A DNA stretch of 39,323 nt from an uncultured Oscillospiraceae bacterium (GCA_958354085.1 CATWUX010000001.1:1-39323); one strand, 5' to 3'; shown: positions 17,293 through 25,866, numbered from the stretch's first letter. Notes: generated by a model from the letters alone, not told the origin. Numbers and translations: made by a program.

Positions 17293-18261
17293 TCAGTCCT
17301 TATACAGATCCGGATAAACGGCCTTGGCCATTTGCTGCAACGCTTTAATAATGTTGTGCGACGGCAGAGAGCTGGCGTTATTATCAATATAATAGACCTG
17401 TTTGTTTTTCACCGCTGCGATACCGCTCCAATTGCTCCGAGACAGCACATCGCCCACCGGATCCGCCATATAGCCGGCATTGGTGAAGATCACGTCCGGA
17501 TTAGCGGTGATCACCGCCTCCTCCGATACGGAGATCCAGCTGGACTGGTCGGCAAACACGTTTTTGACGCCCACAATTTCGATCATCTCATTGAGGAACG
17601 TATCGGTCCCGAAGGTATACAGCGCCGGTTCCGAACCGATCTCAAAATAAACGGTCTTTTTCTCCGTAACAGAGGCCACCGCCTGCTTGATCTTGTCAAT
17701 TTCGCTCTGCATCGAGTTTACAAAAGCCTGCGCTTTCTCGGTTTGTCCGGTTACGTTGCCGATGAAGAGGATGCTTTTCTTGATTTCTTCGACACTGTTG
17801 GCGGACGGAATTTCTGCAACGCAAATACCGGCGTCCCGCACAGGTTTAAAAACATCTTCGCCGTTCAAATTGCTCATGCCGCTCACGAACACCACATCGG
17901 CATGTTGCGCGATAATTTGCTCGGTATCCGGCGTCATCTGGTCAAACTGCGGCACATCCGTCGGCGCACCCTCGATCGACGTGGAATACGTATCAATCGC
18001 CACCAGCTTATCCGCCAACCCTAAAGCCACGAGAATATCGGTGTTGGAAGCGGCCAGAGAAATGATCTTGTCCGCTTTTTGCGGAACGGTAATGGGGTTG
18101 CCCGCCAGATCTTCCGTAATTTGCGGAACGGTGCTGGAGGTCGAGGTGGTGGTTCCGGCAGAAGAGGAGCCGGAGGAGGAATTGTCTTGTGTGTTTTGAC
18201 AACCGGCCAGGCTGGCTGCCATCAGGGCAGCGGCAAGAAATGCAATAAGGCTTTTTTTCAT
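17293..18261 (-). CDS. btuF: Cobalamin-binding lipoprotein (BtuF/FecB type)
   Basis: The 323-residue precursor has a lipoprotein signal (MKKSLIAFLAAALMAASLAG, Cys21) and a Ser/Thr-rich tether. The body is a class III periplasmic-binding fold: KIISLAASNTDILVALGLADKLVAID at the start of lobe one, YFEIGSEPALYTFGTDTFLN and ANPDVIFTNAGY in lobe two, ending IIKALQQMAKAVYPDLYKD. ATG 18261 is chosen because AAAGGAG lies upstream and the signal peptide begins there; the longer open frame upstream is untranslated leader containing the attenuator. The riboswitch context specifies cobalamin or another corrinoid over siderophores, which the fold alone would not. Confidence 0.9.
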   Translation of the reverse strand: MKKSLIAFLAAALMAASLAGCQNTQDNSSSGSSSAGTTTSTSSTVPQITEDLAGNPITVPQKADKIISLAASNTDILVALGLADKLVAIDTYSTSIEGAPTDVPQFDQMTPDTEQIIAQHADVVFVSGMSNLNGEDVFKPVRDAGICVAEIPSANSVEEIKKSILFIGNVTGQTEKAQAFVNSMQSEIDKIKQAVASVTEKKTVYFEIGSEPALYTFGTDTFLNEMIEIVGVKNVFADQSSWISVSEEAVITANPDVIFTNAGYMADPVGDVLSRSNWSGIAAVKNKQVYYIDNNASSLPSHNIIKALQQMAKAVYPDLYKD

Positions 18262-18333
18262 TTGAATACGCTCCTTTGTGTGATGTTTGGACTGCAAAAA
18301 CAAGGACTTTGCGAGTTCCACCTTTTCAACAGG

Positions 18334-18370
18334 AAAAGATCCCTGTCCGATAGGCAGACAAGGATCTTTT
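18334..18370 (-). terminator. Attenuator-like hairpin of the cobalamin leader
   Basis: AAAAGATCC (18334-18342) pairs with GGATCTTTT (18362-18370), extended inward by CTGTC-type pairs. In the minus-strand RNA the stem ends in CUUUUCC. It lies between the riboswitch and btuF and is a good candidate for the expression platform that ends transcription when cobalamin is bound. Confidence 0.6.
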
Positions 18371-18467
18371 AACAACGCACAACAGAAAAGCACCGAGACA
18401 TTTTCCCGGTTCTGTTCAGCATATTGACAATCCAAGTCTTATAACCTGTAAGACATGTATGGATCTT

Positions 18468-18626
18468 CGTATCGGCAGGTCTTACGACTTAGACATCCGG
18501 CATTGCTTTCGCCTTCCCGGAAAAAACCAGTGGCATTTGAAAGCAACTACGTCAATACGTCAGCAGGACTGTTCAGGATTCGCACCTGATTCCCTATTCT
18601 TGCAAGTATACTTGCAAACCGATACG
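18468..18626 (-). promoter_or_regulatory. Cobalamin riboswitch
   Basis: The minus-strand RNA (5' end at 18626) shows the class hallmarks in order: an AATAGGGAATC segment, GGTGCGAATCC, the ACAGTCCTGC loop, GCCACTG, CGGGAAGGCG, AATGCCGGATGTC and AGACCTGCC. The closing P1 helix is visible, with CGTATCGG at 18619-18626 pairing with CCGATACG at 18468-18475. In this class, adenosyl- or other cobalamin binding lowers expression of the downstream genes. Here those are btuF, btuC and btuD, so uptake is shut off when B12 is plentiful. Confidence 0.95.
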
Positions 18627-18640
18627 CCTATTTGAATTGT

Positions 18641-18649
18641 ATTATATCA
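18641..18649 (-). promoter_or_regulatory. Extended -10 promoter for the btu leader
   Basis: On the minus strand TGATATAAT (18641-18649) is a perfect extended -10 (TGnTATAAT), placed a few bases upstream of the P1 helix. No good -35 box is seen at 16-18 bases, as is common for extended -10 promoters. Confidence 0.65.
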
Positions 18650-18650
18650 A

Positions 18651-18722
18651 GAGCGATCGAAAAAAGATAGCAATATCTTTCTATTTTTTGTATTTTTCAT
18701 CGCAATATACGGTTGATCGCTC
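18651..18722. repeat. Widely spaced inverted repeat between divergent transcription units
   Basis: GAGCGATC at 18651-18658 is repeated in inverted orientation (GATCGCTC) at 18715-18722, 56 bases apart. A small hairpin (AAAGATA-gcaa-TATCTTT, 18663-18680) lies between them. It flanks the upstream side of the btu promoter and could bind a looping regulator; function is unknown. Confidence 0.5.
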
Positions 18723-18770
18723 TCTTTATAAGGAGTATACACCTTTTTTCGCAAAACTGCAACCGTTTTT

Positions 18771-18808
18771 CTGCATTCAAGCACATTTTCTGCATTCAAG
18801 CACATTTT
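18771..18808 (+). repeat. Perfect 19-bp tandem duplication upstream of the isomerase promoter
   Basis: CTGCATTCAAGCACATTTT occurs twice without a gap (18771-18789 and 18790-18808) and ends 2 bases before the -35 box. It may be a recent slippage product or a pair of activator sites. Confidence 0.85.
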
Positions 18809-18810
18809 TA

Positions 18811-18840
18811 TTGCTTTTACACCGATCGGTGCGCTATAAT
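18811..18840 (+). promoter_or_regulatory. Promoter with embedded palindrome for the isomerase gene
   Basis: TTGCTT (18811-18816) and a perfect TATAAT (18835-18840) are 18 bases apart. The spacer contains CACCGATCGGTG (18820-18831), a perfect 12-bp palindrome placed where a repressor would block polymerase. Transcription would begin about 60 bases before ATG 18908. Confidence 0.72.
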
Positions 18841-18907
18841 AGGCGTATTGAAGGCAAAAAAACGATCGCCGCAAAATCGCGATTATAAAGATCAAGGAGA
18901 AAAAACG

Positions 18908-19708
18908 ATGATACCTCTGGGGATTTTTGCATGGTTTGGTTATGAATTACCGTTAACCGAATCGTTACCGCGGATTCGTGCCGCCGGTTTTGACCAGGTA
19001 CTCCTGTGGTGGGGAGAATTTGAGGGGGATATCCCGCTCATGAAACAACCGGATACCGTACGGCGTCTGGGGCTGGAGGTGGAAAACGCCCACGCGCCGT
19101 TTCAAGGCTGCAACGCCTTGTGGCTGGACGGGTTGGACGGAGACGCCTATGCGGAGCATTTGACCCGCTGCATCCACCAATGCGCCGACACAGGCGTCCC
19201 CACCTTAGTCGTGCACCTGACCGATCTGGCGCATCCCCCCGCCTGCAGCCGGTACGGTATAGAGCGGCTGAAGCGTGTGGTGGAAACAGCCGAACAGTGC
19301 GGCGTGATGTTGGCGTTTGAAAATCTGCGGCATACGCCGCATTTATACGCAACGATGGAGACATACAACTCTCCTTGCGTGGGTTTCTGTTATGACAGCG
19401 GGCATCACAACGGCTGGTGTAAGGACGCACCTTTTTTGGAAAAATTCGGCTCCCGTCTGGCCGCGCTGCACCTGCATGATAATGACCGCACGGCCGATTG
19501 GCACAGTCTCCCTTTTGACGGGAACATTGATTGGCCGGCTCTGGCTAAAAAGCTGGCCGCAACCGGCTATCAGGGCGGCGTCTCGCTGGAGGTGCAGGCT
19601 TCCGACAGATATAGGGATAAAATGGATGCGGAGACGTTTTTGCAGCATGCTTATGAGGCGGCGGCAGGCGTCCGCCGCCTGATGCAAAACAGCGCCCGCA
19701 GCCAATAA
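18908..19708 (+). CDS. Sugar phosphate isomerase/epimerase (xylose isomerase-like TIM barrel)
   Basis: The 267-residue protein has the AP-endonuclease-2 TIM-barrel pattern. Candidate metal ligands sit at the strand ends: Glu in LAFENLRH, Asp and His in CYDSGHHN, His in ALHLHDND and Glu in VSLEVQ. This family isomerises or epimerises ketoses, inosose and related sugars; the exact substrate cannot be read here. AAGGAG at 18894-18899 precedes ATG 18908; the frame stays open upstream but lacks a ribosome site and would run through the promoter. It is a single-gene unit between the btu operon and the large minus-strand operon, closed by the terminator at 19767. Its placement beside the glycan locus suggests sugar catabolism. 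Confidence 0.85.
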   Translation: MIPLGIFAWFGYELPLTESLPRIRAAGFDQVLLWWGEFEGDIPLMKQPDTVRRLGLEVENAHAPFQGCNALWLDGLDGDAYAEHLTRCIHQCADTGVPTLVVHLTDLAHPPACSRYGIERLKRVVETAEQCGVMLAFENLRHTPHLYATMETYNSPCVGFCYDSGHHNGWCKDAPFLEKFGSRLAALHLHDNDRTADWHSLPFDGNIDWPALAKKLAATGYQGGVSLEVQASDRYRDKMDAETFLQHAYEAAAGVRRLMQNSARSQ

Positions 19709-19766
19709 AGCATCGCTTAGTCAGCAGACATTCAATCGTGAAAACCGCACTTTCCCGGAAACTTCA

Positions 19767-19813
19767 CAGGGGCGGCTGCAAACGGAGAACTTTCTCCTTT
19801 GCAACCGCCCCTG
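19767..19813. terminator. Bidirectional terminator closing the large operon
   Basis: CAGGGGCGG-TGCAAA-GGAGA on the left pairs with TCTCC-TTTGCA-CCGCCCCTG on the right, a stem of about 20 bp with two or three bulged or mismatched bases. It sits between the convergent isomerase gene and the NanQ-type gene, 7 bases from the latter's stop. Confidence 0.85.
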
Positions 19814-19819
19814 TATGAT

Positions 19820-20272
19820 TTAGATGCATACCTTGAAAATTGCCTTTTTCAAAAGTGCGGGCTGTTCTACACAGCAGTTCGGATTATGAGCGTCGGAGGG
19901 ATACAGAATATAAAAATCCCCTGCGCCAAAACAAACCGTTTGACTGTTTGCGCCTTCCGCATAAAGACAAAAATCCTCTTTTTCATTATAAGGCTCGGTA
20001 ACATTCAGACCATCTATCGCCTCGTACTGCATACACTCCCTGCCGCTCAAAATATAGTGGACATCGATATGCTGTCGATGAGCTTCAAAAGCGCCCTTCT
20101 CCTTTGGATGGGTCATCATCTCTACCACTTTCAGTACCACACGAGAACCATCCAACTGTTTCTCCCCTACCGGTGCCTGTTCGTCCAAGGATTTCATAGC
20201 CTCCACAACGCTGGCTGGCAGAAAACGGTCGTGTTTCTCTTCATACAACTGCTTGATATTGCCGGCTACCAT
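19820..20272 (-). CDS. nanQ: YhcH/YiaL family protein, NanQ-like sugar acid anomerase
   Basis: The 150-residue protein matches the full length of the YhcH/YjgK/YiaL (DUF386) cupin family. The metal-binding cluster EAHRQHIDVHYILSG (H65, H68, D70, H72) and the later YPSDAHNP (H129) are intact. E. coli YhcH is established as NanQ, which interconverts N-acetylneuraminate anomers after uptake; related YiaL sits in other sugar-acid pathways. It is the last gene of the long minus-strand operon, 40 bases after the URO-D-like gene, with AGGAAGGAA upstream. A nanA-like lyase in the same operon supports work on a nonulosonate or another 2-keto-3-deoxy acid. The symbol is by family; the exact substrate is inference. 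Confidence 0.85.
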   Translation of the reverse strand: MVAGNIKQLYEEKHDRFLPASVVEAMKSLDEQAPVGEKQLDGSRVVLKVVEMMTHPKEKGAFEAHRQHIDVHYILSGRECMQYEAIDGLNVTEPYNEKEDFCLYAEGANSQTVCFGAGDFYILYPSDAHNPNCCVEQPALLKKAIFKVCI

Positions 20273-20311
20273 ACATGTTTTCCTTCCTGTTATGGGATAA
20301 CGGAAAAAGCA

Positions 20312-21421
20312 TCAAAATCTCCACTGCGTTTCCGCTTTGTCAATTAACCGTTTGGCATCTTCCATGTCCATTTTGGGGAAATTAAAAAATATGCCTTCCG
20401 GTCCTACCGCTTTGACGATCTGATCCGCATGATAAATTGCTTCCTCCAACTCATACATTTTCAGACCGATCCACAATCCCTTCCCATGCTCTTTGACCGT
20501 TTTATAGAGCGGGAACCATTTTTCGCTGCCGGTCTGGTCGTTGCCAAAGCCCGGCGTCCACTGCAAAGCGTCCAGCTTATCCAGCTTCATAATGGCGTCC
20601 ACATGAACCAGACAATCCGGTCCATCCAAATGGTAGAGGGTGTTTTTGATTTCGTCGCACTGCCGCGCCAAAGACGGCAGAATATATTCCTCGTACTGAG
20701 AGGGAGACAGCAGTGCTGAACAGTCGCACTGGAGTTTGGCGGTCTTTCCGGTTCCCAAAATATTAAACGCCGTATAACTGCAGCAGTCCCGCTCCGTCTT
20801 GACGATGTTATAGATCGGATCGTAATACTGCATATACGTATCCTCGATATTTTTCAACGCCAAACGAAGCTCGTCCGGATAATCGTAAAAATCGAAGCAG
20901 CAGGTTTGGGAATCCCGCATAGAACATAAAATATCAATATTCTCGACAATATCCGGGATACACACCATCAGATCGCTGTTTTTTGCCAGCTCTACCTGCC
21001 GCCGAAGAATTTCCTGATGCCGCACCCACCAGATATTGTCCGGATCATAATGCAGCGGAAGCGCCTGTGTATAGTCCTCGATACAAGGCTGAAACCAGAT
21101 GGTATCCGGTGCAAATTTCGGACTCGCCCCCAGATAAAGCGCCATGGAGCCCGCGCCCAAATTCATGGAAAACTGCGGAAAAGCCTCCGCAACCGGTTCA
21201 TAAGCGTTATACTCATTCATGATCCGGGCATAATTCTTTTCCACATTCAGATAGGAATCGGCATCGTCGTCGAAAGGCTCCACCGTATATTCTTCAAACA
21301 ACGGTTTTTCCCGTTTAGCTAAAATATTGAGTAAAGGTCTGCCGGTATTTTTGTGCTGAAACCAGTCATCAAACCGTTCAATGGTTTCGTCCCAGTTTTT
21401 TTTGAATTGAATCTGTGCCAT
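20312..21421 (-). CDS. Uroporphyrinogen decarboxylase-like protein (URO-D/MtaA superfamily)
   Basis: The protein of about 369 residues starts at ATG 21421 (MAQIQFKKNWDETIERFDDW) with GGGAGA upstream. The pattern of strands and helices, with YHLDGPDCLVHVDAIMKLDKLDALQWTPGFGN near 290-320 and VGPEGIFFNFPKMDMEDA near the end, resembles the C-terminal barrel of URO-D and corrinoid methyltransferases such as MtaA. I do not see the N-terminal RPP-W--RQAGR motif of true heme-pathway URO-D. Cytoplasmic. Members of this group recur in carbohydrate gene clusters with no known reaction. It lies between a cytoplasmic sialidase-fold gene (22 bases) and the NanQ gene, so it probably acts on the released sugar or an aglycone; the reaction is unknown. 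Confidence 0.7.
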   Translation of the reverse strand: MAQIQFKKNWDETIERFDDWFQHKNTGRPLLNILAKREKPLFEEYTVEPFDDDADSYLNVEKNYARIMNEYNAYEPVAEAFPQFSMNLGAGSMALYLGASPKFAPDTIWFQPCIEDYTQALPLHYDPDNIWWVRHQEILRRQVELAKNSDLMVCIPDIVENIDILCSMRDSQTCCFDFYDYPDELRLALKNIEDTYMQYYDPIYNIVKTERDCCSYTAFNILGTGKTAKLQCDCSALLSPSQYEEYILPSLARQCDEIKNTLYHLDGPDCLVHVDAIMKLDKLDALQWTPGFGNDQTGSEKWFPLYKTVKEHGKGLWIGLKMYELEEAIYHADQIVKAVGPEGIFFNFPKMDMEDAKRLIDKAETQWRF

Positions 21422-21443
21422 GCTGATTCTCCCTCTTACCTTG

Positions 21444-23687
21444 TCAAAGCAATCCTGCTTTTTCACGTTCAATGACCACGCACCTGGCCCGCTGCTGATT
21501 GTGATAGGCTTTTTCCACCCGCTCGCTTTTGCCGTAACCGATGTACAAGGTATCCTTCAACGCCAAAATGGATGGATCCAAAATCTGATTCACGTCATAA
21601 GACCAGTCATGAGCCTCGCTGTTGATTTTATCTACGGTCAGCCGTTCCCGCCACTCCAAGCCATCCGTACTTTCCAGCAGCACCAAATGCGTTCGCGGAA
21701 AAAGGCTGCCTTTGGCATAGGGATGGTTCTTGACATACACAAGGAAATAGCGTCCTGCCTGCCGCGGATCCTCCGCAATGCCAAAGGAGGACATGGCGCA
21801 GGGAAACTGCGGCATCGTATAAAAGCCCGTAAACGTCTCACCGTTATCAAACGAGTCCGTATAGCAAATACAGCCGAAAGAATTGCGGGTATAAAACATC
21901 CGCAGCCGCCCATCGCTGCAGCGGATCACCTTGGATTCTGCCCAAGAGGAATTCGGAGCGGATTCAAAATGGGGGTATATGTTTCTGGTATCGCCGCGCG
22001 AGGGACACCACTCTCGCCCGCCATCGTCGCTGTAGTATACCTTTGTATAATGCCCCATGATGCGGCCGTCCACATACCGGCGTACCACCAGAGGCATGAA
22101 CAAGCGGGTGTGCCCGTTCTTCATGGCAATCTCCGTCATGGAAGAAACGTGAAACAACACCAGCAGCCGCCCTTCCTCATCGTACAGACCGTCCTCCGAG
22201 AGAATGCGTCCGATTGTATTCCACTGCTTCATGTCCGGGGAAAACTCGACCGAGGTATCTGCCAAAACCTGCAGATACCCTCCCGCAGCTAAGCGGTGAA
22301 CGGTACTGTATCCCCCTGTCCGATTCACTCCGGCATAAGCACCGGAAGTATCCCGCGTAAACCACAAGCCCCGGTTGTCCGAGAGATACACCCGCCGGTC
22401 GGATACGCCTAAAACGGTACCGTCAGGCAACTCCTCAAACTCCATATAATGCGAATACTCGTCCGGAATCACGCAGAGCTCCCGCACGCCGTCCGGTATC
22501 GGCCGGCCGGATGGCAGAGCACAAGTGAGTTTCTGAAGAGCGATCGGACAGCCGTCGCTGAATAGACCTATCCGCCCGCATCCGAGCTGAGTCGATTGCG
22601 AAAAATGCACCAATTGCGTGTGATTGATCTCCAAAGTAACCGAATCTCGCTGCGCCTGTAAATGTATAGCAAGCCAGGTATCCGTCGGAAGCGTGGTTCC
22701 CGATAATACCCAGTTTCGTTCCGAAGGAAAATCGACCCCTTTGGCGGCGTCTATAAAAAAGGCGCCTTTTTCAAAGGAGTAACCGATTTTTACACCGCTG
22801 TTTTCATGCGCATACCGAATCAGGAAGCCGCCCTCGCCCATGTTGGAATGGGGAGAGAACTTGACGCTGGCATACAAATCAACCGTTTCTTCAAAGCAGT
22901 GGAGCGTAGCCGCCGTATAGGTTTCGGCACGCAGGATGCCGAAAGCGCCCGTCTCTGTGACGCCCCATTCTGCTTTTTGACGGTCAAACTGCCAGTAACG
23001 CGGCCCATCCGGCCCTCTGAAATCCTCACAGGAAAAACTGGCCGGCGTTATGACCTCCGGCGCCGCTTTTGACGGCTCCATCGGAATGCCCCAAACTTCA
23101 AAATTTGCAAAGCTGTTGTCGCCCGATGCGATACGGAACCCGGCGGTGCCGCGGGAAAAACGATACAGAGGATCGGCATCCTCCCAGTCGAATACAGGGA
23201 TACCATCCACCTGGGCGTGCAAATGAAATGTCTCGCTGTACAGCGTAATAGAATGCCAGCTTCCCGGACGACTATCCAGCCCCAGAGCGGTCAGATTGAC
23301 GGGCGGGCACACCGGGTCGTAAAAAGAAGCGCTGGCATAGCTGCTTTTGGACAATTCCGCGTATAATGCGGGAGTGTCCTCGGATTCTGTCCGAAGATAA
23401 TAGAGCCGAAGCAGATACCCGCCCTCATAGCTCCAACAAGTTACAATGCCGCTGGAGGAAAGCGGCGAATCCAACCGGATCCGGCTGGATACCCGCCGGA
23501 TTTCGCCGATTCCCTCCTTACGGTACATCAAATTCGCTGCGGTACGCAGGGAAGGATCGTTTTTGACCCGCCAGTAACGGCACACGCCGTCCCGCCGTTC
23601 CCATCGTCCGAAGCCGGCGCCCACCTGCGTGGTCCACCCCGGCTCTTGACGCGAAAAATCATCCTGAAACAAAAGCGAACCTTCCAT
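21444..23687 (-). CDS. Cytoplasmic sialidase-fold protein with two LamG-like domains
   Basis: The 747-residue protein has no signal peptide and no terminal helix. Order: beta-sandwich (about 1-210), second beta-sandwich (about 215-395), then a propeller (about 400-747). The propeller has Asp-box-like YYSDDGGREW and SFDNGETF, and SSWAESKVIRCSDGRLRMFY, which resembles the segment carrying the base Glu in GH33 sialidases. The GH33 FRIP motif is not visible. The last 520 residues run parallel to residues of about 1160-1690 of the surface giant encoded at 26872, so the two are paralogues. AGGAGG lies 7 bases from ATG 23687. It likely trims imported glycan; glycosidase specificity is unknown, and a non-catalytic role cannot be excluded. 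Confidence 0.75.
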   Translation of the reverse strand: MEGSLLFQDDFSRQEPGWTTQVGAGFGRWERRDGVCRYWRVKNDPSLRTAANLMYRKEGIGEIRRVSSRIRLDSPLSSSGIVTCWSYEGGYLLRLYYLRTESEDTPALYAELSKSSYASASFYDPVCPPVNLTALGLDSRPGSWHSITLYSETFHLHAQVDGIPVFDWEDADPLYRFSRGTAGFRIASGDNSFANFEVWGIPMEPSKAAPEVITPASFSCEDFRGPDGPRYWQFDRQKAEWGVTETGAFGILRAETYTAATLHCFEETVDLYASVKFSPHSNMGEGGFLIRYAHENSGVKIGYSFEKGAFFIDAAKGVDFPSERNWVLSGTTLPTDTWLAIHLQAQRDSVTLEINHTQLVHFSQSTQLGCGRIGLFSDGCPIALQKLTCALPSGRPIPDGVRELCVIPDEYSHYMEFEELPDGTVLGVSDRRVYLSDNRGLWFTRDTSGAYAGVNRTGGYSTVHRLAAGGYLQVLADTSVEFSPDMKQWNTIGRILSEDGLYDEEGRLLVLFHVSSMTEIAMKNGHTRLFMPLVVRRYVDGRIMGHYTKVYYSDDGGREWCPSRGDTRNIYPHFESAPNSSWAESKVIRCSDGRLRMFYTRNSFGCICYTDSFDNGETFTGFYTMPQFPCAMSSFGIAEDPRQAGRYFLVYVKNHPYAKGSLFPRTHLVLLESTDGLEWRERLTVDKINSEAHDWSYDVNQILDPSILALKDTLYIGYGKSERVEKAYHNQQRARCVVIEREKAGLL

Positions 23688-23704
23688 CGGCGTACCTCCT
23701 GAAA

Positions 23705-25843
23705 TTAAGCTTCCGGCAGCTCTTCCTTTTTCACAAGCAGAAGATGGCCGGCAACAGCCGCCAAGCTGATGGCTGCCAAAAGCAGCGGCAGGGCGATCGG
23801 TGAAACAGAACCGGTATCTACGTTATGCATGGTGGTCGTGGTGCCGGTTTGCTCGCCGCCGGCAGTCGTAGTAGAAGAGCCGCTGGGTTCTGTCGGAGTA
23901 GTGGGCGCTCCGCCGCCCAGTTTCTTCACCTCGATATTGCTGCAATACGAGGTGTAACCGTTGACACGGAAACCGATACTGCCGGTCGGACAAGAATCCG
24001 CAGAAGCGGTGATCACTTCTTTGCCGTCCAGATAGCAGGTGATGTTGCTGCCCTCCACGGTCATGGACATGTGATAGGCTTTGTTCGGCTCCAGATCCAT
24101 ATCCACCTGGGCCAGCGCTTTCTTTGCCTTCCGATCATACAAACGGACATATTTTTTGCCGTTGGTCTGGAAGCAGATACCGTACTCATACCCATTGGAA
24201 AGGCCGGTAGTCCGCGCTACCAGACAAAGCATATAGGTGGAAAAATTACCGGTCACCTGATCGGATATGAATACATCCGCGTCTACCGTATAATCCGTCA
24301 GCGATGTGTACGCCGGCTTGCCGTTCAGATAGCAACCGGTAATTTCGCTGGTCATCTTCAGCTGACCATCCACGATCTCCGGCAGATCTGAACTCCAGCC
24401 GCGGTCGGTAAGGGCGTTTTCAGCGGTGAAATATTCCTTGAAATAATAGCCTTCACCAAAGTCCGTTTCGTTGCCGTCATCCACTTTTGTGTAAGGGAAC
24501 ACCACCACATTATCATAGCCCACCAGCACGCCGCCGGTGCGCAGACCGACGCTACCTTTACGAGTAGCGTCATCCGCCACCTCGATGAGCAGACTGCCAT
24601 CCACCGAGCAGCGAATCGTCTCACCGGTGTGAGCAATCTTCAATCGGTAAATGTTCCCCGCCTGCACGGCAAAATCCTGTCGTTTCAGCTCTGTCTTCGT
24701 ATTGCGGTCATATAAGCGCACATAGGTATCGCCCGCTTGCGTAATACATAAGGAAAACTCGTAGCCATCGTCCTTACCGCTGGTCTTGGTAACGATTCCG
24801 GCGGTATTGGTTGCCAGCGAACCCGCAAACTGAGCGGAAATGGAAACATCCGCTTCCAGAATATACTGATTCCAATCGGCGGCACCTGTCAACTGATTGA
24901 GGTAAAGCATCTGCTTGCCCTCGTCAGTACTGGAGGTTTCAAAAAAGGCGTGCCCGTCTTTCAGCAGCGGGGAGTTGCTGTTCCAGCCTTTTTCGGTCAG
25001 CGTTTTGTCGCCGGAAAAGCTCTCGGAGAACAGAGCATTGTCCGGTATCTCTTTTTCCGAAGGCTGGAACCAGCTGTAGTCAGGCTCCGCGGGCTTGGAT
25101 GGCTCCGTGGGATCCGTCTCCGTGGTGGTGGGCTCCGTCTTTACCACCACGTTATCAAAATAGGTCTTATTCTTACCGACGGTCAGACCGATGCTTCCCT
25201 TGGGATGCGCGTTGTCTGCGTCGATAACCTCCATCACCAGTGCGTCATCAATGTAGCATTTAAAATGGTTGCCAATCGCCTCCACCTTCACGCGATAGGT
25301 TCTGCCCAACTCAATCGGAAAAGACGGCGCGTCCACGCCATTTACGTCCTTCAGATTTTTTTTGGCAACCATATTCCGAAAACGCAGCGTAGTTTTGGAA
25401 AGATCCTTTGAGACGGACAGACCAAACTCATACCCTTTGTTTCTGCCGGACGAACGAATCGCCACGGCCGATACGTTGGTGGCCTGCAACAAATTCGATT
25501 TATCGGCATCAAAGGTCAGATCGGTTTCCACCGTATAATCGGTCCAATTTTTGGCGTCTGCGTTGCCGGACAGATGCATCGTTATCTGGCCGGGAGGAGT
25601 CGAATCCGTTCTGAACAACACCAAGCGTCCGTTGTCAAAGCTCAGAGGGCCGGTGGTCTGATACCATACCCAGCCCTTTTCCTTCAGCGCTTCCTCACTT
25701 TGATCGGAAAAGTCCTCGCTGAAGGCGACCTCGGTGTGATCCGCGTCCACGGAGAAAATGGAAAGGCTGGTGATGAGGAGTAAAAACGCCATGCACAGCG
25801 CAAGCCAGCCTAGTCCGTATCTTTTTTCACTGTTGATTCGCAT
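23705..25843 (-). CDS. Surface protein with three LamG-like repeats
   Basis: The precursor of about 712 residues has a long N-terminal signal helix (GLGWLALCMAFLLLITSLSI). Three homologous beta-sandwich domains cover about 40-240, 255-450 and 460-650. Each has a GYEF/GYEY strand (KGYEFGLSVSK, DGYEFSLCITQ, NGYEYGICFQT) and a CY-D strand near its end (FKCYIDDALVMEV, IRCSVDGSLLIEV, ITCYLDGKEVITA). A Thr-rich linker leads to NVDTGSVSPIAL, a hydrophobic helix and the tail KKEELPEA, which resembles a degenerate sortase signal. ATG 25843 is chosen over an in-frame GTG 9 bases earlier because AAAGGG is spaced 8 bases from it. Probable glycan-capture protein; 18 bases separate it from the cytoplasmic sialidase-fold gene. 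Confidence 0.82.
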   Translation of the reverse strand: MRINSEKRYGLGWLALCMAFLLLITSLSIFSVDADHTEVAFSEDFSDQSEEALKEKGWVWYQTTGPLSFDNGRLVLFRTDSTPPGQITMHLSGNADAKNWTDYTVETDLTFDADKSNLLQATNVSAVAIRSSGRNKGYEFGLSVSKDLSKTTLRFRNMVAKKNLKDVNGVDAPSFPIELGRTYRVKVEAIGNHFKCYIDDALVMEVIDADNAHPKGSIGLTVGKNKTYFDNVVVKTEPTTTETDPTEPSKPAEPDYSWFQPSEKEIPDNALFSESFSGDKTLTEKGWNSNSPLLKDGHAFFETSSTDEGKQMLYLNQLTGAADWNQYILEADVSISAQFAGSLATNTAGIVTKTSGKDDGYEFSLCITQAGDTYVRLYDRNTKTELKRQDFAVQAGNIYRLKIAHTGETIRCSVDGSLLIEVADDATRKGSVGLRTGGVLVGYDNVVVFPYTKVDDGNETDFGEGYYFKEYFTAENALTDRGWSSDLPEIVDGQLKMTSEITGCYLNGKPAYTSLTDYTVDADVFISDQVTGNFSTYMLCLVARTTGLSNGYEYGICFQTNGKKYVRLYDRKAKKALAQVDMDLEPNKAYHMSMTVEGSNITCYLDGKEVITASADSCPTGSIGFRVNGYTSYCSNIEVKKLGGGAPTTPTEPSGSSTTTAGGEQTGTTTTMHNVDTGSVSPIALPLLLAAISLAAVAGHLLLVKKEELPEA

Positions 25844-25866
25844 GAATGTCACCCTTTCCGATATCC

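Noticed and set aside
16300..18024. A long open frame of about 574 codons on the plus strand antisense to btuC/btuF.
   Set aside because: It has no ribosome site, its product is low-complexity and basic, and the minus-strand frames are clear family members.
18262..18435. An N-terminal extension of btuF starting at ATG 18435.
   Set aside because: It would run through the attenuator hairpin, and the signal peptide and ribosome site both begin at 18261.
20312..21421. Calling the URO-D-like gene hemE of the heme pathway.
   Set aside because: The N-terminal signature is missing and no other heme genes are near.
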